This document shows positions 1 through 8,613 of a stretch of 64,000 bases of DNA, piece after piece (the stretch's first letter is position 1; every line of letters starts with the position of its first letter). Made by a program: the position numbers and the translations under genes. The notes beneath the pieces were generated by a model, which was given only the letters and a program-made list of their open reading frames with translations, was not told the DNA's origin and made no database searches. The DNA comes from Phenylobacterium conjunctum (GTDB lineage Bacteria; Pseudomonadota; Alphaproteobacteria; Caulobacterales; Caulobacteraceae): NCBI RefSeq assembly GCF_042679085.1, contig NZ_JBHTLQ010000019.1, forward strand, positions 4,358-68,357. Direction: 5' to 3'.

Positions 1-1
1 C

Positions 2-460
2 GCGGTCAACAATGGCTTCGTGCTGAACGCCAATGTCCAGCAGTACAACTCCGCCTATCAGCGCGCCCAGGCCGAGACCTCGGCCTATAATTTCGGCGCG
101 GTCGCCGCGACCGCGAGCGGGGTCGGCAACACGGCCCTCTTGGGCGATATCGGCGGCGAGATCATCATCGACGCCAGTCAGATCAACGACGTCGGCGGGA
201 TCGATGCGGTCGCCTCCACCACCGGCCAGGACGGCTATGACGGCCAGGCCACGGCCGTCGCCACCGGCAACGCGATCACCGGCTATGCCTGCGCCGACTG
301 CAATGGCCGCTTGACCGCCAATTCCAGCCAGGTGAACGGCGCCGACGTGGGCGCGACAGCCACCACCACCATGAACGGCTCCGTCCGCTCAGCGACGGGG
401 ATCGCGACGGCGGTGGGCAACACCGCCACCTATTATCTGAGCAAGCCCTCCGGCCAGTAG
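2..460 (+). CDS. HfaD-like holdfast anchor protein, C-terminal part
   Basis: The reading frame is open from the window edge, so the gene starts upstream and only about 152 C-terminal residues are seen. The protein is rich in Ala, Gly, Asn, Thr and Ser, with recurring segments such as ATATGN-like and AVGNTAT and Ser-Gln-Val/Ile-Asn steps, a low-complexity beta-repeat style typical of surface adhesins. It contains one CADC pair. The composition and the C-terminal AVGNTATYYLSKP resemble HfaD, the outer-membrane holdfast anchor of Caulobacter that works with HfaA and HfaB; this is from memory of the family and not checked by search. An alternative is another repetitive surface protein. Expected upstream neighbours would be hfaA and hfaB, outside the window. 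Confidence 0.5.
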   Translation, partial: AVNNGFVLNANVQQYNSAYQRAQAETSAYNFGAVAATASGVGNTALLGDIGGEIIIDASQINDVGGIDAVASTTGQDGYDGQATAVATGNAITGYACADCNGRLTANSSQVNGADVGATATTTMNGSVRSATGIATAVGNTATYYLSKPSGQ

Positions 461-549
461 GTCCTGCGGCCGCCTTGTTCCTGCCTTGCGCCGGTCACGG
501 CGCGCGGTGCAGGGTGCGCGCCCTTGTAGTGACCTGAACGGAATTCCGG

Positions 550-3540
550 ATGCTCCGACCGCTGCGTACGGCGCTGGCCCTGGCCGCGACCTTCTCGCTT
601 TCCGCCTGCGCGGTCCCGCATCTTTCCCTGCCCAAGCTCCCCAGCTTCGGTCACCGTCCCGCCGCCGAAGCCCCCGCCAAGCCTGAACCGGCGGCCAAGC
701 CGGCGCGCAAGGCCTTCAAGCTGCCCGCCCTGCCCCACCTGTTCGGCAAGACGTCGCCGGCCGGCCCGTCTGAAACCGCGGCCCGCCTCAAGCCTGGGGA
801 ATGGGCTCAGGCGCGCTCCGACATCGCCGCCGACCCGGATTTCCGCTTCGGATCCCTGCCGAACGGCATGCGCTACGCCATCCGCAAGCAATCGATCCCG
901 CCGGGCCAGGCGGCCCTACGCCTGCGGTTCGACGCGGGCTCGCTGATGGAGTCGGACGACCAGGCGGGCCTGGCGCACTTCCTGGAGCACATGGCTTTCA
1001 ACGGTTCCAAGGCCGTTCCGGAAGGCGATATGGTCAAGATCCTGGAGCGGCTGGGCCTGGCCTTCGGCGCCGACACCAACGCCTCCACCGACTTCAACCA
1101 GACGATCTACAAGCTGGACCTGCCGCGCACCGACGCCGACACGGTCGACACCTCGCTGATGCTGCTGCGCGAGGCCGCCGGCGAGCTGACGATCGACCCC
1201 GGCGCGGTGGACCGCGAGCGCGGGGTGGTGCTGTCCGAGGAACGCGCCCGGGATACGCCGGCCTATCGCGTGTTCAAGTCGCGCCTGGATTTCTGGTTGA
1301 AGGGTCAGCGTCCGCCCCAGCGCCTGCCGATCGGCAAGGTGGAGGTGCTGCAAACCGCACCGGCCAGCCGTATCGCCAGCTTCTATCACGCCTGGTACCG
1401 GCCCGAGCGCGCCGTGCTGGTGGCGGTGGGCGACTTTGATCCCGCCGAGATGGAGGCGCGCATCAAGGCGAAGTTCGGCGACTGGAAGGCGCAAGGCCCC
1501 GCGCTGCCCGAGCCGAACCTGGGCGTCGTCGCCAGGCGCGGCCCGGAGGCCCGGCTGGTGGTCGAACCCGGCGCGCCGCTGTCCATGCAGATCGCCTGGA
1601 TCGCGCCGCCGGATCTGGCCCTCGACAGCCAGGCGAAGCGTCGGCGCGATCTGATTGAACGACTTGGCTTTTCGGTCTTGAACCGCCGGCTGTCCAGCAT
1701 CGCCCGCAGCCCGCAACCGCCCTTCCAGGGCGCGGGCGCCTTCAAGAGCGACCAGTATGACGCGGCCGAGCTGACCCTGCTGACGGTCAACGCCGATCCG
1801 ACACGCTGGCGCGAGGCGTTGAACGCCGCCGAGCAGGAACAGCGGCGCGCCCTGCAATACGGGGTGCGCCAGGACGAACTCGACCGCGAGATCGATGAAC
1901 TGCGCGCCGGTCTCAAGGCCGACGCGGCAGGCGCCTCGACCCGCACGCCGTCGGAGCTGGCCGGTGAGGTGATCTCCAGCCTCGATGACGACGAGGTGGT
2001 CACCAGCCCCGCCCAGGACCTGGCCGAGTTCGAGACCGTGGTGAAGGGCCTGACCGCTGAGCAGGTGTCCGCCGCCCTGAAGGCCGCCTTCAAGGGTGAC
2101 GGCCCGCTGATCTTCATGACCTCGCCCAAGCCCGTCGAGGGCGGCGAGGCTGCGCTTCTGGCCGCCTACAAGGCTGCCTCCGCAGCGGAGGTGTCGGCGC
2201 CCAGCGCGCCGGTGACCATCGCCTGGCCTTACGAGAGCTTCGGCGCGCCGGGCAAGGTGGCTGAAACCCGCGATGTCGCCGACCTGGACACCACCTTTGT
2301 CCGCTTCGAGAACGGCGTGCGCCTGACGGTGAAGCCGACCCACTTCCAGGACGATGAGGTTCTGGTGCGGGTCAATGTCGGCGGTGGCCGCGTCAGCTTG
2401 CCCAAGGACCGGCCAAGCCTGAGCTGGGCCTCCGGGGCCTTCATCGAGGGCGGGCTGAAGCAGATCAGCGCCGAGGATATGGAGCGTGTCCTGGCCGCCA
2501 AGATGTACGGCGCGCGCTTCAGCGTCGCCGACGAAGCCCTTGTTTTGTCCGGGGAAACCCGCACCGACGACCTGGAAACCCAGCTGCAGATCCTGACCGC
2601 CTATGTCGCCGAGCCCGGCTGGCGGCCAGAGGCGTTCCAGCAGGTGAAGAGCCGCGGCAAGACCATCCACGATCAGTTCGAAGCCACCGACGGCGGGGTG
2701 CTGTCCCGCGACCTGGCGGTCCTGATCCACGGCGGGGACGCCCGCTGGGCCTTCCCGACCCGGGACCAGATCGCCCAGGCCAAGCTGGACGACTTCCGCA
2801 ACCAGGTGGCCCCCGACCTCGCTACCGGCCCCATCGAGGTGGTGATCGTGGGCGACATCACTGCGGAGAAGGCTGTCGACCTGGTCGCCCGGACCTTCGG
2901 CGCCCTGCCCGCACGCCCGGAGCGGCCCGCCGCGGCCTCCGACCAGTTGGCGGTCGGGTTCCCGGCGGCGACGCCGGAGCCCCTGACCCTGACGCACAAG
3001 GGCCGCGCCGATCAGGCGATCGGCTACCTCGCCTGGCCCAGCACCGACTTCTGGGCCGACCCGCAAGGGGCTCGCGATGCCGCGGTGATGGGTGAGGTCC
3101 TGGAGCTGCGGCTGATCGACGAGCTGCGCGAGAGCCAGGGCGCCACCTACTCGCCCCAGGTCACCTACAACCACAGCCAGGTCTGGCCGAACTGGGGCTA
3201 TGTCTCGGTCAATGTGGAGATCCCGCCGGAGAAGCTGCCGGCCTTCTTCGCCGATGTCCGCAAGATCGCCGCCGCCCTGCGGACCGCGCCGCCCACCGCC
3301 GATGAACTGGAACGCGCGAAGAAGCCCCGCCTGGACCAGATCGAGAAGGCCCAGGCCACCAACGGCTACTGGCTGGGCGAGCTGTCGGGTGCGCAAGGCG
3401 ACCCGCGTAAGCTGACCGCCCTGCGCGCCATTATTCCCGGCACGGAGCGGGTCACGGCCCAGGACGTCCAAAAGGCCGCCCAGCGGATCCTCAAGGACGA
3501 CCGCATGTGGATGCTGCAGGTGAAACCCGAGGCGAAGTAG
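550..3540 (+). CDS. M16 family zinc metallopeptidase, lipoprotein
   Basis: This 996-residue protein is a two-lobed M16 (pitrilysin/insulinase-like) peptidase. The N-terminus has a hydrophobic signal with lipobox LSAC (Cys20), so it is probably a lipoprotein facing the periplasm. A Pro/Ala/Lys-rich linker of about 65 residues follows. The inverted zinc motif HFLEH is at residues 143-147 with the third ligand Glu223, exactly the HxxEH-x75-E spacing of active M16 enzymes. The second half carries the non-catalytic M16 repeat including a RESQGATYSP segment. Its length matches fused two-domain M16 enzymes. The start is ATG at 550, after a purine-rich stretch. It lies 89 bp after the HfaD-like gene and may be a separate unit. 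The substrate is unknown. Confidence 0.93.
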   Translation: MLRPLRTALALAATFSLSACAVPHLSLPKLPSFGHRPAAEAPAKPEPAAKPARKAFKLPALPHLFGKTSPAGPSETAARLKPGEWAQARSDIAADPDFRFGSLPNGMRYAIRKQSIPPGQAALRLRFDAGSLMESDDQAGLAHFLEHMAFNGSKAVPEGDMVKILERLGLAFGADTNASTDFNQTIYKLDLPRTDADTVDTSLMLLREAAGELTIDPGAVDRERGVVLSEERARDTPAYRVFKSRLDFWLKGQRPPQRLPIGKVEVLQTAPASRIASFYHAWYRPERAVLVAVGDFDPAEMEARIKAKFGDWKAQGPALPEPNLGVVARRGPEARLVVEPGAPLSMQIAWIAPPDLALDSQAKRRRDLIERLGFSVLNRRLSSIARSPQPPFQGAGAFKSDQYDAAELTLLTVNADPTRWREALNAAEQEQRRALQYGVRQDELDREIDELRAGLKADAAGASTRTPSELAGEVISSLDDDEVVTSPAQDLAEFETVVKGLTAEQVSAALKAAFKGDGPLIFMTSPKPVEGGEAALLAAYKAASAAEVSAPSAPVTIAWPYESFGAPGKVAETRDVADLDTTFVRFENGVRLTVKPTHFQDDEVLVRVNVGGGRVSLPKDRPSLSWASGAFIEGGLKQISAEDMERVLAAKMYGARFSVADEALVLSGETRTDDLETQLQILTAYVAEPGWRPEAFQQVKSRGKTIHDQFEATDGGVLSRDLAVLIHGGDARWAFPTRDQIAQAKLDDFRNQVAPDLATGPIEVVIVGDITAEKAVDLVARTFGALPARPERPAAASDQLAVGFPAATPEPLTLTHKGRADQAIGYLAWPSTDFWADPQGARDAAVMGEVLELRLIDELRESQGATYSPQVTYNHSQVWPNWGYVSVNVEIPPEKLPAFFADVRKIAAALRTAPPTADELERAKKPRLDQIEKAQATNGYWLGELSGAQGDPRKLTALRAIIPGTERVTAQDVQKAAQRILKDDRMWMLQVKPEAK

Positions 3541-3550
3541 ACGGCCGAGA

Positions 3551-4465
3551 CTAGGCCGGCGGCTTGGCCGCGCCGCCATCCACGTCGAAGCCGACCTGGC
3601 GCAGGCTTTGGACCAGCTGGCCGAAGCGCTGGTTGATCTTCACGCCGGCGCTCAACAGGGCCTCCGACTGCATGTAGGTCATGGAGGACAGATAGCCCCC
3701 GCGCACGGACTCGCAGCGGTCGAGTTCCAACATCCGCGTCACCCGCCGCCGCATGGTCTCTCTGGGGATCGACAGGCGCTGGGACAGTTCGGCGATGGTG
3801 ACCGGCCGGCGGACGGTATCCGGCGGCGGCGTGTCGGCGCTGGAATAGCGCCAGGCGATTTCGGGATCGCGGACGATGGGATCGGCGTTGGCGATCATCA
3901 TCGCCGTATAGACCAGGGCGTCCAGCATCGAGCCATGCGGCTCCACGCCCGCCTCCAGGACGCGCAGGATGAAGTCTTCGACCAGTTGGCCGACCTCGAG
4001 GTCCAGCCTGGAGGCGTCAACGGACACGTGGGTCGGGGCCGGCACGTTGGCGACCAGATCCACCCCCAGCGCCTTCAACTCGGCGATGGTGACGACCACG
4101 GCCTGGGCGGTGGCCCGGCAGGCGTCGCGGACGTCCGGACCGTCCAGCACATGGGGCGCGGCGGCCACGCCCTGGGCGCTGACCCGGACCACATAGCCCC
4201 GGTCCTCGAGCTCCAGGATCTTCCGGCGGGTGGTCTCGTAGGGAAGCATCAGCGACTGGGCGATGGCCCGCACGCTGACGGAACGCGCCGCCTGGCCGGC
4301 GCGGGTCGCCTGGCGAACGGCCAGGAAGATCATGGCGCGCACGAAGTCGCGGTCATGCACCGCAATCAGCCGCGCCGCCTCTTCGACCAGGAACCGGCTG
4401 ACACACCGGAACACCAGGCGCGAAATGCGGCGTCTCTGGTCCCCGTCTCCGGTCTCCGTCGTCAC
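3551..4465 (-). CDS. Double winged-helix transcriptional regulator
   Basis: A 304-residue soluble protein of no family I can name. Two helix-turn-helix segments are visible. The first, near residues 65-95 (SVRAIAQSLMLPYETTRRK), is followed by a wing-like LEDRGYVVRV. The second, near residues 225-260, contains TIAELSQRLSIPRETMRRRV followed by a short beta wing. Between them is a helical region that could be a dimerisation or ligand-binding part. The arrangement suggests a DNA-binding regulator with duplicated MarR/Crp-like wings. It converges on the M16 peptidase with a 10-bp gap. Its next upstream neighbour on the same strand, the Cys/Pro-repeat protein, ends 49 bp before its start and could be co-transcribed. 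Confidence 0.7.
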   Translation of the reverse strand: MTTETGDGDQRRRISRLVFRCVSRFLVEEAARLIAVHDRDFVRAMIFLAVRQATRAGQAARSVSVRAIAQSLMLPYETTRRKILELEDRGYVVRVSAQGVAAAPHVLDGPDVRDACRATAQAVVVTIAELKALGVDLVANVPAPTHVSVDASRLDLEVGQLVEDFILRVLEAGVEPHGSMLDALVYTAMMIANADPIVRDPEIAWRYSSADTPPPDTVRRPVTIAELSQRLSIPRETMRRRVTRMLELDRCESVRGGYLSSMTYMQSEALLSAGVKINQRFGQLVQSLRQVGFDVDGGAAKPPA

Positions 4466-4514
4466 GCTTCACTCCCCCGAGGGCTGGCCGATTCGGCCTT
4501 TGTGCTCTCGGTGT

Positions 4515-5429
4515 CTAATAGACCGTGCCACCCACCCCGCCGTCGAGGCTCATCGTCGTCGCAATCGTGCTCGACTCCGTACGATCCTCCTCTTCGCGGT
4601 AGGCGGTGTAGGTCTCGGTCAGGGTCATGGTGAGAATCTTGATCCCGGCGCCGAACCGGCGAAGCAGGGAGCGCTCGTTGCAGTCGCGCGCCGGCTTCTG
4701 GGGCCGGCATTCCACCTTGCCGCCGGCGCCATGGTACAGGGCGTCGTTCTTCCGGCAGGTCAGGGTCTGGCCGCCGGAGAAGTCAGCCTGGCCCTTGTAC
4801 TCGGCGATGGTGGCCTGCAGCCACGTCCCGGCTATGCAGCGATAGAGCTCGCCGTCATAGACATCGTCGATGTCGCGGTCGGGCGTCACCTGAGAGGCCG
4901 GGTGGGGAATGGTCCGGTCGTCGATACACACCGCCTGGATCACCACGCGCTTGGTGCGGGTGCGGGTCGCTTCATAGGCCGTGCGCTTCAGGCGCCGGCC
5001 GGTATCGACGTTCAGGCCCTGGATCACGCCGCTGGCCATGGGCGGCATGTAGCCGCCACCGCCCCCCCCGCCGCCGTAATAGACCGTGCTACCCGAGCCG
5101 GAGCCCGCACCGGCCGAGGAGCCCGCGTTCGAGGCGGCGTTAGCGTTGGCGATGGCCACGCTGACGCTCGAGACATTGATGTTGATATTGTTGCGGAAAT
5201 TGTTCGTCGTGTCGCAGCAGGTGGGCGGCGGCGACGGCGGCGTGCAGCAAGGCGGCGTGGGCGCCGTGCAGCAGGGTGGGGTCGGCGCAGTGCAGCAGGG
5301 CGGCGTGGGCGTCACGCAGCTGTTGCAGTCGCCCGCCGCGGCCGGAACCGAGCCGCCGAGGAACAGGAGGGTGAGGCCCAGCAGGACGCCAAGGAAACTG
5401 GTTCGCTTGATCAAGGGTCGCTTGGTCAT
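4515..5429 (-). CDS. Exported Cys/Pro-repeat protein of unknown function
   Basis: A 304-residue protein with a clear signal peptide (MTKR, hydrophobic core, cleavage after about PAAAG). The mature N-terminus has tandem eight-residue units of the type APTPPCCT, with Cys pairs, then a TCCDTT step. Next comes an Asn/Ser/Ala-rich segment (NNININVSSVSVAIANANA), a SGSTVYY motif and a run of eight glycines. The C-terminal 170 residues contain more Cys and several short beta-like stretches, and the very end repeats GGTVY. No known family recognised. The Asn/Ala-rich middle is in the same style as the HfaD-like protein at the left window edge, so a cell-surface or disulfide-linked role is possible but is inference. 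ATG at 5429 follows a GAGGAG-like site. Confidence 0.8.
   Translation of the reverse strand: MTKRPLIKRTSFLGVLLGLTLLFLGGSVPAAAGDCNSCVTPTPPCCTAPTPPCCTAPTPPCCTPPSPPPTCCDTTNNFRNNININVSSVSVAIANANAASNAGSSAGAGSGSGSTVYYGGGGGGGGYMPPMASGVIQGLNVDTGRRLKRTAYEATRTRTKRVVIQAVCIDDRTIPHPASQVTPDRDIDDVYDGELYRCIAGTWLQATIAEYKGQADFSGGQTLTCRKNDALYHGAGGKVECRPQKPARDCNERSLLRRFGAGIKILTMTLTETYTAYREEEDRTESSTIATTMSLDGGVGGTVY
5242..5313 (-). repeat. 24-bp tandem repeat inside the Cys/Pro-repeat gene
   Basis: Three consecutive 24-bp units start at 5242, 5266 and 5290. Each begins GTGCAGCA on the plus strand and encodes the eight-residue PTPPCCT-type unit on the minus strand. The units differ at only a few bases, so slippage could change the copy number and the number of Cys pairs without shifting the frame. 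Confidence 0.85.
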
Positions 5430-5606
5430 GGGGCGGCCCCTCCTCGTCGGGCCTGGCCGTTAAGCATGCAAGAACCGCGCCGTGCAGACGCGCCCTCGCC
5501 TCTACGCCGCGCCCGCCTGTCCCGATCCGGAACATCCGGGTTTGGCCCGTTTGTCGCCTGCAAGCCCCATGCGGTCGCCTTTGGCCGCGCAGGGGCTTGT
5601 TTGGCG

Positions 5607-6158
5607 ATGTCGATGTTCCATTCAAATACGGAACGGTTGATAGACTATTGGCGTAGCCGCCGCGGCGAGGCGCGCCTGCCGACCCGCATGGCCGTCGACC
5701 CAGCCGATTTCTCCGACATTGTGGCCCAGACCTTCATCCTGGGACGGGTGGCGACGGGCATCTATCCGATCCGCCTGGCCGGCGCCTTCCTGGGCGAGCT
5801 TCACCAGCGCGACCTGCGCCAGCAGAATGCGCTCAGCCTGTTCCGCGAGCGCGACAAGCTGGAGGTGAAGGCGGCGCTGGAAGCCTCCCGCCGTCGGCCT
5901 GAGCCCCTGGTGGTCACCGTCGAGGTTCCCACCGACGGCCCCTCCATGAACATGGAGATCCTGTTCGCGCCCCTGGCCGGCACCGAGACCTCTCCCGAGC
6001 GGTTCCTCGGTCTCTATCAGCCGCTGAACATGGTCTCGCGCCTGCGCGGCCTGCCAGCCCAGGAGTTCGCGGTTCGCAACCTGGTCGGCATGAGCCCCGC
6101 CAACCAGGAAACGCCGCGCCTGCGCCTCGCCACCCTGGACGGCCGTCGCATCGCCTGA
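5607..6158 (+). CDS. Single-domain PAS protein (PAS_5 type, MopJ-like)
   Basis: A 183-residue cytosolic protein (177 if the ATG at 5613 is used). The sequence DYWRSRRGEARLPTR followed by DFSDIVAQTFILG is typical of the PAS_5 family (PF07310), which is common in alphaproteobacteria. It has no output domain. In Caulobacter the single-PAS_5 protein MopJ promotes cell-cycle progression and responds to (p)ppGpp and nitrogen starvation; whether this is the orthologue or a paralogue cannot be decided here. The frame is open far upstream, but that part is antisense to the Cys/Pro gene and has no family signature. The gene lies 47 bp before the aminotransferase-like gene. Confidence 0.85.
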   Translation: MSMFHSNTERLIDYWRSRRGEARLPTRMAVDPADFSDIVAQTFILGRVATGIYPIRLAGAFLGELHQRDLRQQNALSLFRERDKLEVKAALEASRRRPEPLVVTVEVPTDGPSMNMEILFAPLAGTETSPERFLGLYQPLNMVSRLRGLPAQEFAVRNLVGMSPANQETPRLRLATLDGRRIA

Positions 6159-6205
6159 GCCGACCCGCTAAGCTGCCGCTCGAATCCAGAGACGGGAGCA
6201 TCACC

Positions 6206-7117
6206 TTGGCCGGCAGTCAGGACTTCGCCGCGGATCCCCGTAACGCCAACGCCCTGGTCTGGCTGAACGGCGAGCTTGTTCCCAAGTCCCAGGCGCGGGT
6301 CTCGATCTTCGACGCCGGCTTTGTCTTGGGCGACGGGGTCTGGGAAGGGCTTCGGCTGCACAAGGGCCGGCTGATGTTCCTGGACGCTCACCTGGACCGG
6401 CTGTTCGAGGGCGCGGCCGCCATCGAGCTGGACATCGGCCTGACGCGCCAGGGCGTGATCGAGGCCCTGAACCAGCTGTTCGCCGCCAACGACATGAGCG
6501 ACGGCGTCCACATCCGGCTGATGGTCACCCGCGGCGAGAAGGCCGCAGCCAACCAGGACCCGCGCAACGCCTTGGGCAAGCCCACCGTCGTCATCGTCGC
6601 CGAGTGGAAAACCCCCAGCCCGACCATCGTCACCCGCGGCCTATCCCTGGCCACAGTCTCCGTGCGCTGCACGCCCAAGGAGATGTTCGACATGCGCCTG
6701 AACTCGCACAGCCGCCTGAACCTGATCCTGGCCCTGCAGGAGGCGATCCGGGCCGGCGCCGACGAGGCCCTGATGCTGGACCCGCACGGCCACGTCGCCA
6801 GCTGCAACGCCACCAACTTCTTCTGGGTGCGGGACGGCGAGCTGCGGACCTCGAGCGGCGAGTACTGCTTCAATGGGGTCACCCGGGCCAATGTCATCGC
6901 GCTCGCCCGCGAGAACGACATCCCCCTGCGCCTGGCCGATTTCCCGGTGGAAGACGCCCAGGGCGCCGACGAGGCCTTTGTCACCGGCACCTTTGGCGGC
7001 CTGACGCCTGTCCGCAGCATTGATGGTCGCGAACTCTCCGACGCCCTGCCCGGCCCGCTGACCGCGCGCCTGCGCGGCCTGTATGACGCCCTCAAGGACG
7101 CCGAGGCGGCGCGGTGA
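6206..7117 (+). CDS. Class IV aminotransferase-like protein without the canonical lysine
   Basis: A 303-residue fold-type IV PLP-enzyme homologue (branched-chain/D-amino-acid aminotransferase family). Conserved parts are the early VFDAGF/GDGVWEGLR region, GADEALMLD, NATNFF, and the C-terminal FVTGTFGGLTPV. The start is TTG at 6206 behind a GGGAG site. When GxxEALMLD and the preceding helix are aligned by eye with BCAT (IKTTN) and DAAT (IKSLN), the Schiff-base lysine position is Asn166 (RLNSHSRLN). Its stop overlaps the start of the sulfotransferase-like gene by 4 bp (GTGA), so the two are translationally coupled. Arabidopsis BCAT-like proteins join a sulfotransferase-like and this type of class IV domain in one chain. 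Activity as an aminotransferase is doubtful; lyase or other PLP-independent chemistry is possible. Confidence 0.85.
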   Translation: MAGSQDFAADPRNANALVWLNGELVPKSQARVSIFDAGFVLGDGVWEGLRLHKGRLMFLDAHLDRLFEGAAAIELDIGLTRQGVIEALNQLFAANDMSDGVHIRLMVTRGEKAAANQDPRNALGKPTVVIVAEWKTPSPTIVTRGLSLATVSVRCTPKEMFDMRLNSHSRLNLILALQEAIRAGADEALMLDPHGHVASCNATNFFWVRDGELRTSSGEYCFNGVTRANVIALARENDIPLRLADFPVEDAQGADEAFVTGTFGGLTPVRSIDGRELSDALPGPLTARLRGLYDALKDAEAAR

Positions 7118-7875
7118 GCCCGCCTGTCCGGATCGCCATGTGGTCGGGGCCGCGGAACATCTCCACGGCGATGATGCGGTCCTTTGAGAACCGCGCCGAC
7201 ACGGCCGTGGTCGACGAGCCCTTCTACGCCGCCTACCTCGCGGCCACCGGCCTGGACCATCCCATGCGGGACGAGGTGCTGGCGTCACAGTCCACCGACT
7301 GGAGCCAGGTGATCGCGGACCTGACCGGCCAGGCGCCAGATGGGGCCGCGGTCTTCTATCAGAAGCACATGACCCAACACATGCTGCCCGGCGTCGACCT
7401 GTCCTGGACCGCCCAGTGCCGCAACGCCTTCCTGATCCGCGATCCGGCCCGGGTGCTGGCCAGCTACAGCGCCAAGCGGGGCGAGGTCACCCTGGCCGAT
7501 ATCGGGGTCGAGCGGCAGGGCGAGCTGTTCGAGCGTGAGGCCGACCGCCTGGGTCACGCCCCCCCGGTGATTGAGGGCCGCGACATTCTGATTGATCCGC
7601 CAAGGGCGCTCACCGCCCTGTGCGCGGCCCTGGGGATCGCTTTCGATCCGGCGATGCTGGCCTGGCCGGCGGGACGCAGGGACACCGACGGGGTCTGGGC
7701 CCCGGCCTGGTATGACGCGGTGGAGCGGTCGACAGGCTTTGGCCCGCCGCCGGATGAAGCCGCCCCGCCGGCCCTGTCCGACGAGCTGCAGCGGATCGCT
7801 GATGCGGCCCGGCCCTCCTATGAGCGGCTCGCCGCCTTCAGGATCGGGCTTTCAAGCGGAAGCGCACAACCCTAG
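7114..7875 (+). CDS. Sulfotransferase-family protein coupled to the aminotransferase-like gene
   Basis: A 253-residue P-loop protein of the sulfotransferase superfamily. The 5' phosphosulfate loop is visible as WSGPRNISTAMMRSF near residues 10-24, and a 3' phosphate-binding segment as IRDPARVLASY near residues 108-118; VVDEPFYAAYL lies between them. The start is GTG at 7114, overlapping the TGA of the upstream gene. The WSxPRNxSTA and DEPxYAxYL pattern is shared with the N-terminal domain of plant BCAT-like fusion proteins. The product presumably acts on the same metabolite as its partner. PAPS binding is inferred from the loops, and the acceptor is unknown. Confidence 0.85.
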   Translation: MSPPVRIAMWSGPRNISTAMMRSFENRADTAVVDEPFYAAYLAATGLDHPMRDEVLASQSTDWSQVIADLTGQAPDGAAVFYQKHMTQHMLPGVDLSWTAQCRNAFLIRDPARVLASYSAKRGEVTLADIGVERQGELFEREADRLGHAPPVIEGRDILIDPPRALTALCAALGIAFDPAMLAWPAGRRDTDGVWAPAWYDAVERSTGFGPPPDEAAPPALSDELQRIADAARPSYERLAAFRIGLSSGSAQP

Positions 7876-7902
7876 GATTGGCGGCACGCTGGAGATCTAT
7901 CC

Positions 7903-8607
7903 ATGAAGCCTGCTCAGATCCTCGCCACAGTCCTCGCCGCGGCGATCCTGGCGGCGGCCCCGGCCGCGCTCGCCGACCCCGCGGCCATGATCGCCAAGTC
8001 TGAAAAGGTGAAGCTGAAGGGACGCAAGGGCGAGAAGCTCACCCGTCCCGGCTATGAGCTGGCCGAGTACTCAGGCGTCTTCAGCGCCTCGACCTTCCAG
8101 GGCTCGGACAGCCTGGGCATCTGGGCGAAGACCAAGACCGCCTTTGATTTCACCATCACCCGTCCGGGCTGGAGCGCACCGGTCACGGTGGCCTGCGGCG
8201 GCGGCCAGGGGCGGCTCGGCCTGGGCTGGATCACCTTCAAGCGCGACAATCTGCAGGTCACCTGCACCTTTGGCGGCTCGGCGCCGGCCAACGCCGCCTT
8301 CAGCCTCGCCCTGGCCGACGGCTCCTTCCTGCAGAAGCTGGCTCAGCCGCAGCGGGCGGCGGAGCTGCAGTACGGATCGGTGAACCTGCGGGCCCAGACC
8401 CGCGTACTGGGCGGCCTTCCCATCGGCGGCGGCGGGCCCGTCGGCTATCTGTTCACCAAGGGGGACGAGGAGGTGGGCGGCATCCAGCTGGCCGGCTTCC
8501 AGCCCAGCTTCTACCTGCCGCCGCAGCCCTCGGCCGATCGTGATGCGGCGGCGATCACCGCCATGATTCTGTTCCTGTTCAAGGATCCGGGCCGGCCGGA
8601 GCGCTGA
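7903..8607 (+). CDS. Exported protein of unknown function
   Basis: A 234-residue protein with a signal peptide (MKPAQILATVLAAAILAAAPAALA, cleavage after ALA). The mature part begins with a Lys-rich stretch (KSEKVKLKGRKGEK) and continues as alternating beta-type segments with two Cys (VACGGG and VTCTFG), ending in a Gly-rich turn and a hydrophobic segment (AAITAMILFLF) close to the C-terminus. No family recognised. It follows the sulfotransferase-like gene by 27 bp and may belong to the same transcript. The ATG at 7903 is chosen because the signal peptide begins there. Confidence 0.75.
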   Translation: MKPAQILATVLAAAILAAAPAALADPAAMIAKSEKVKLKGRKGEKLTRPGYELAEYSGVFSASTFQGSDSLGIWAKTKTAFDFTITRPGWSAPVTVACGGGQGRLGLGWITFKRDNLQVTCTFGGSAPANAAFSLALADGSFLQKLAQPQRAAELQYGSVNLRAQTRVLGGLPIGGGGPVGYLFTKGDEEVGGIQLAGFQPSFYLPPQPSADRDAAAITAMILFLFKDPGRPER

Positions 8608-8613
8608 TCGGCG

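Noticed and set aside
916..3579. Very long open frame on the minus strand, antisense to the M16 peptidase gene
   Set aside because: It is a shadow caused by high GC and third-position bias; its translation is Arg/Gly/His-rich without any family motif, while the plus strand has a full HxxEH enzyme.
4263..5606. Possible 448-residue N-terminal extension of the PAS_5 protein
   Set aside because: The extension is antisense to the regulator and Cys/Pro genes and is low-complexity; single-domain PAS_5 proteins normally begin near the ATG at 5607/5613.
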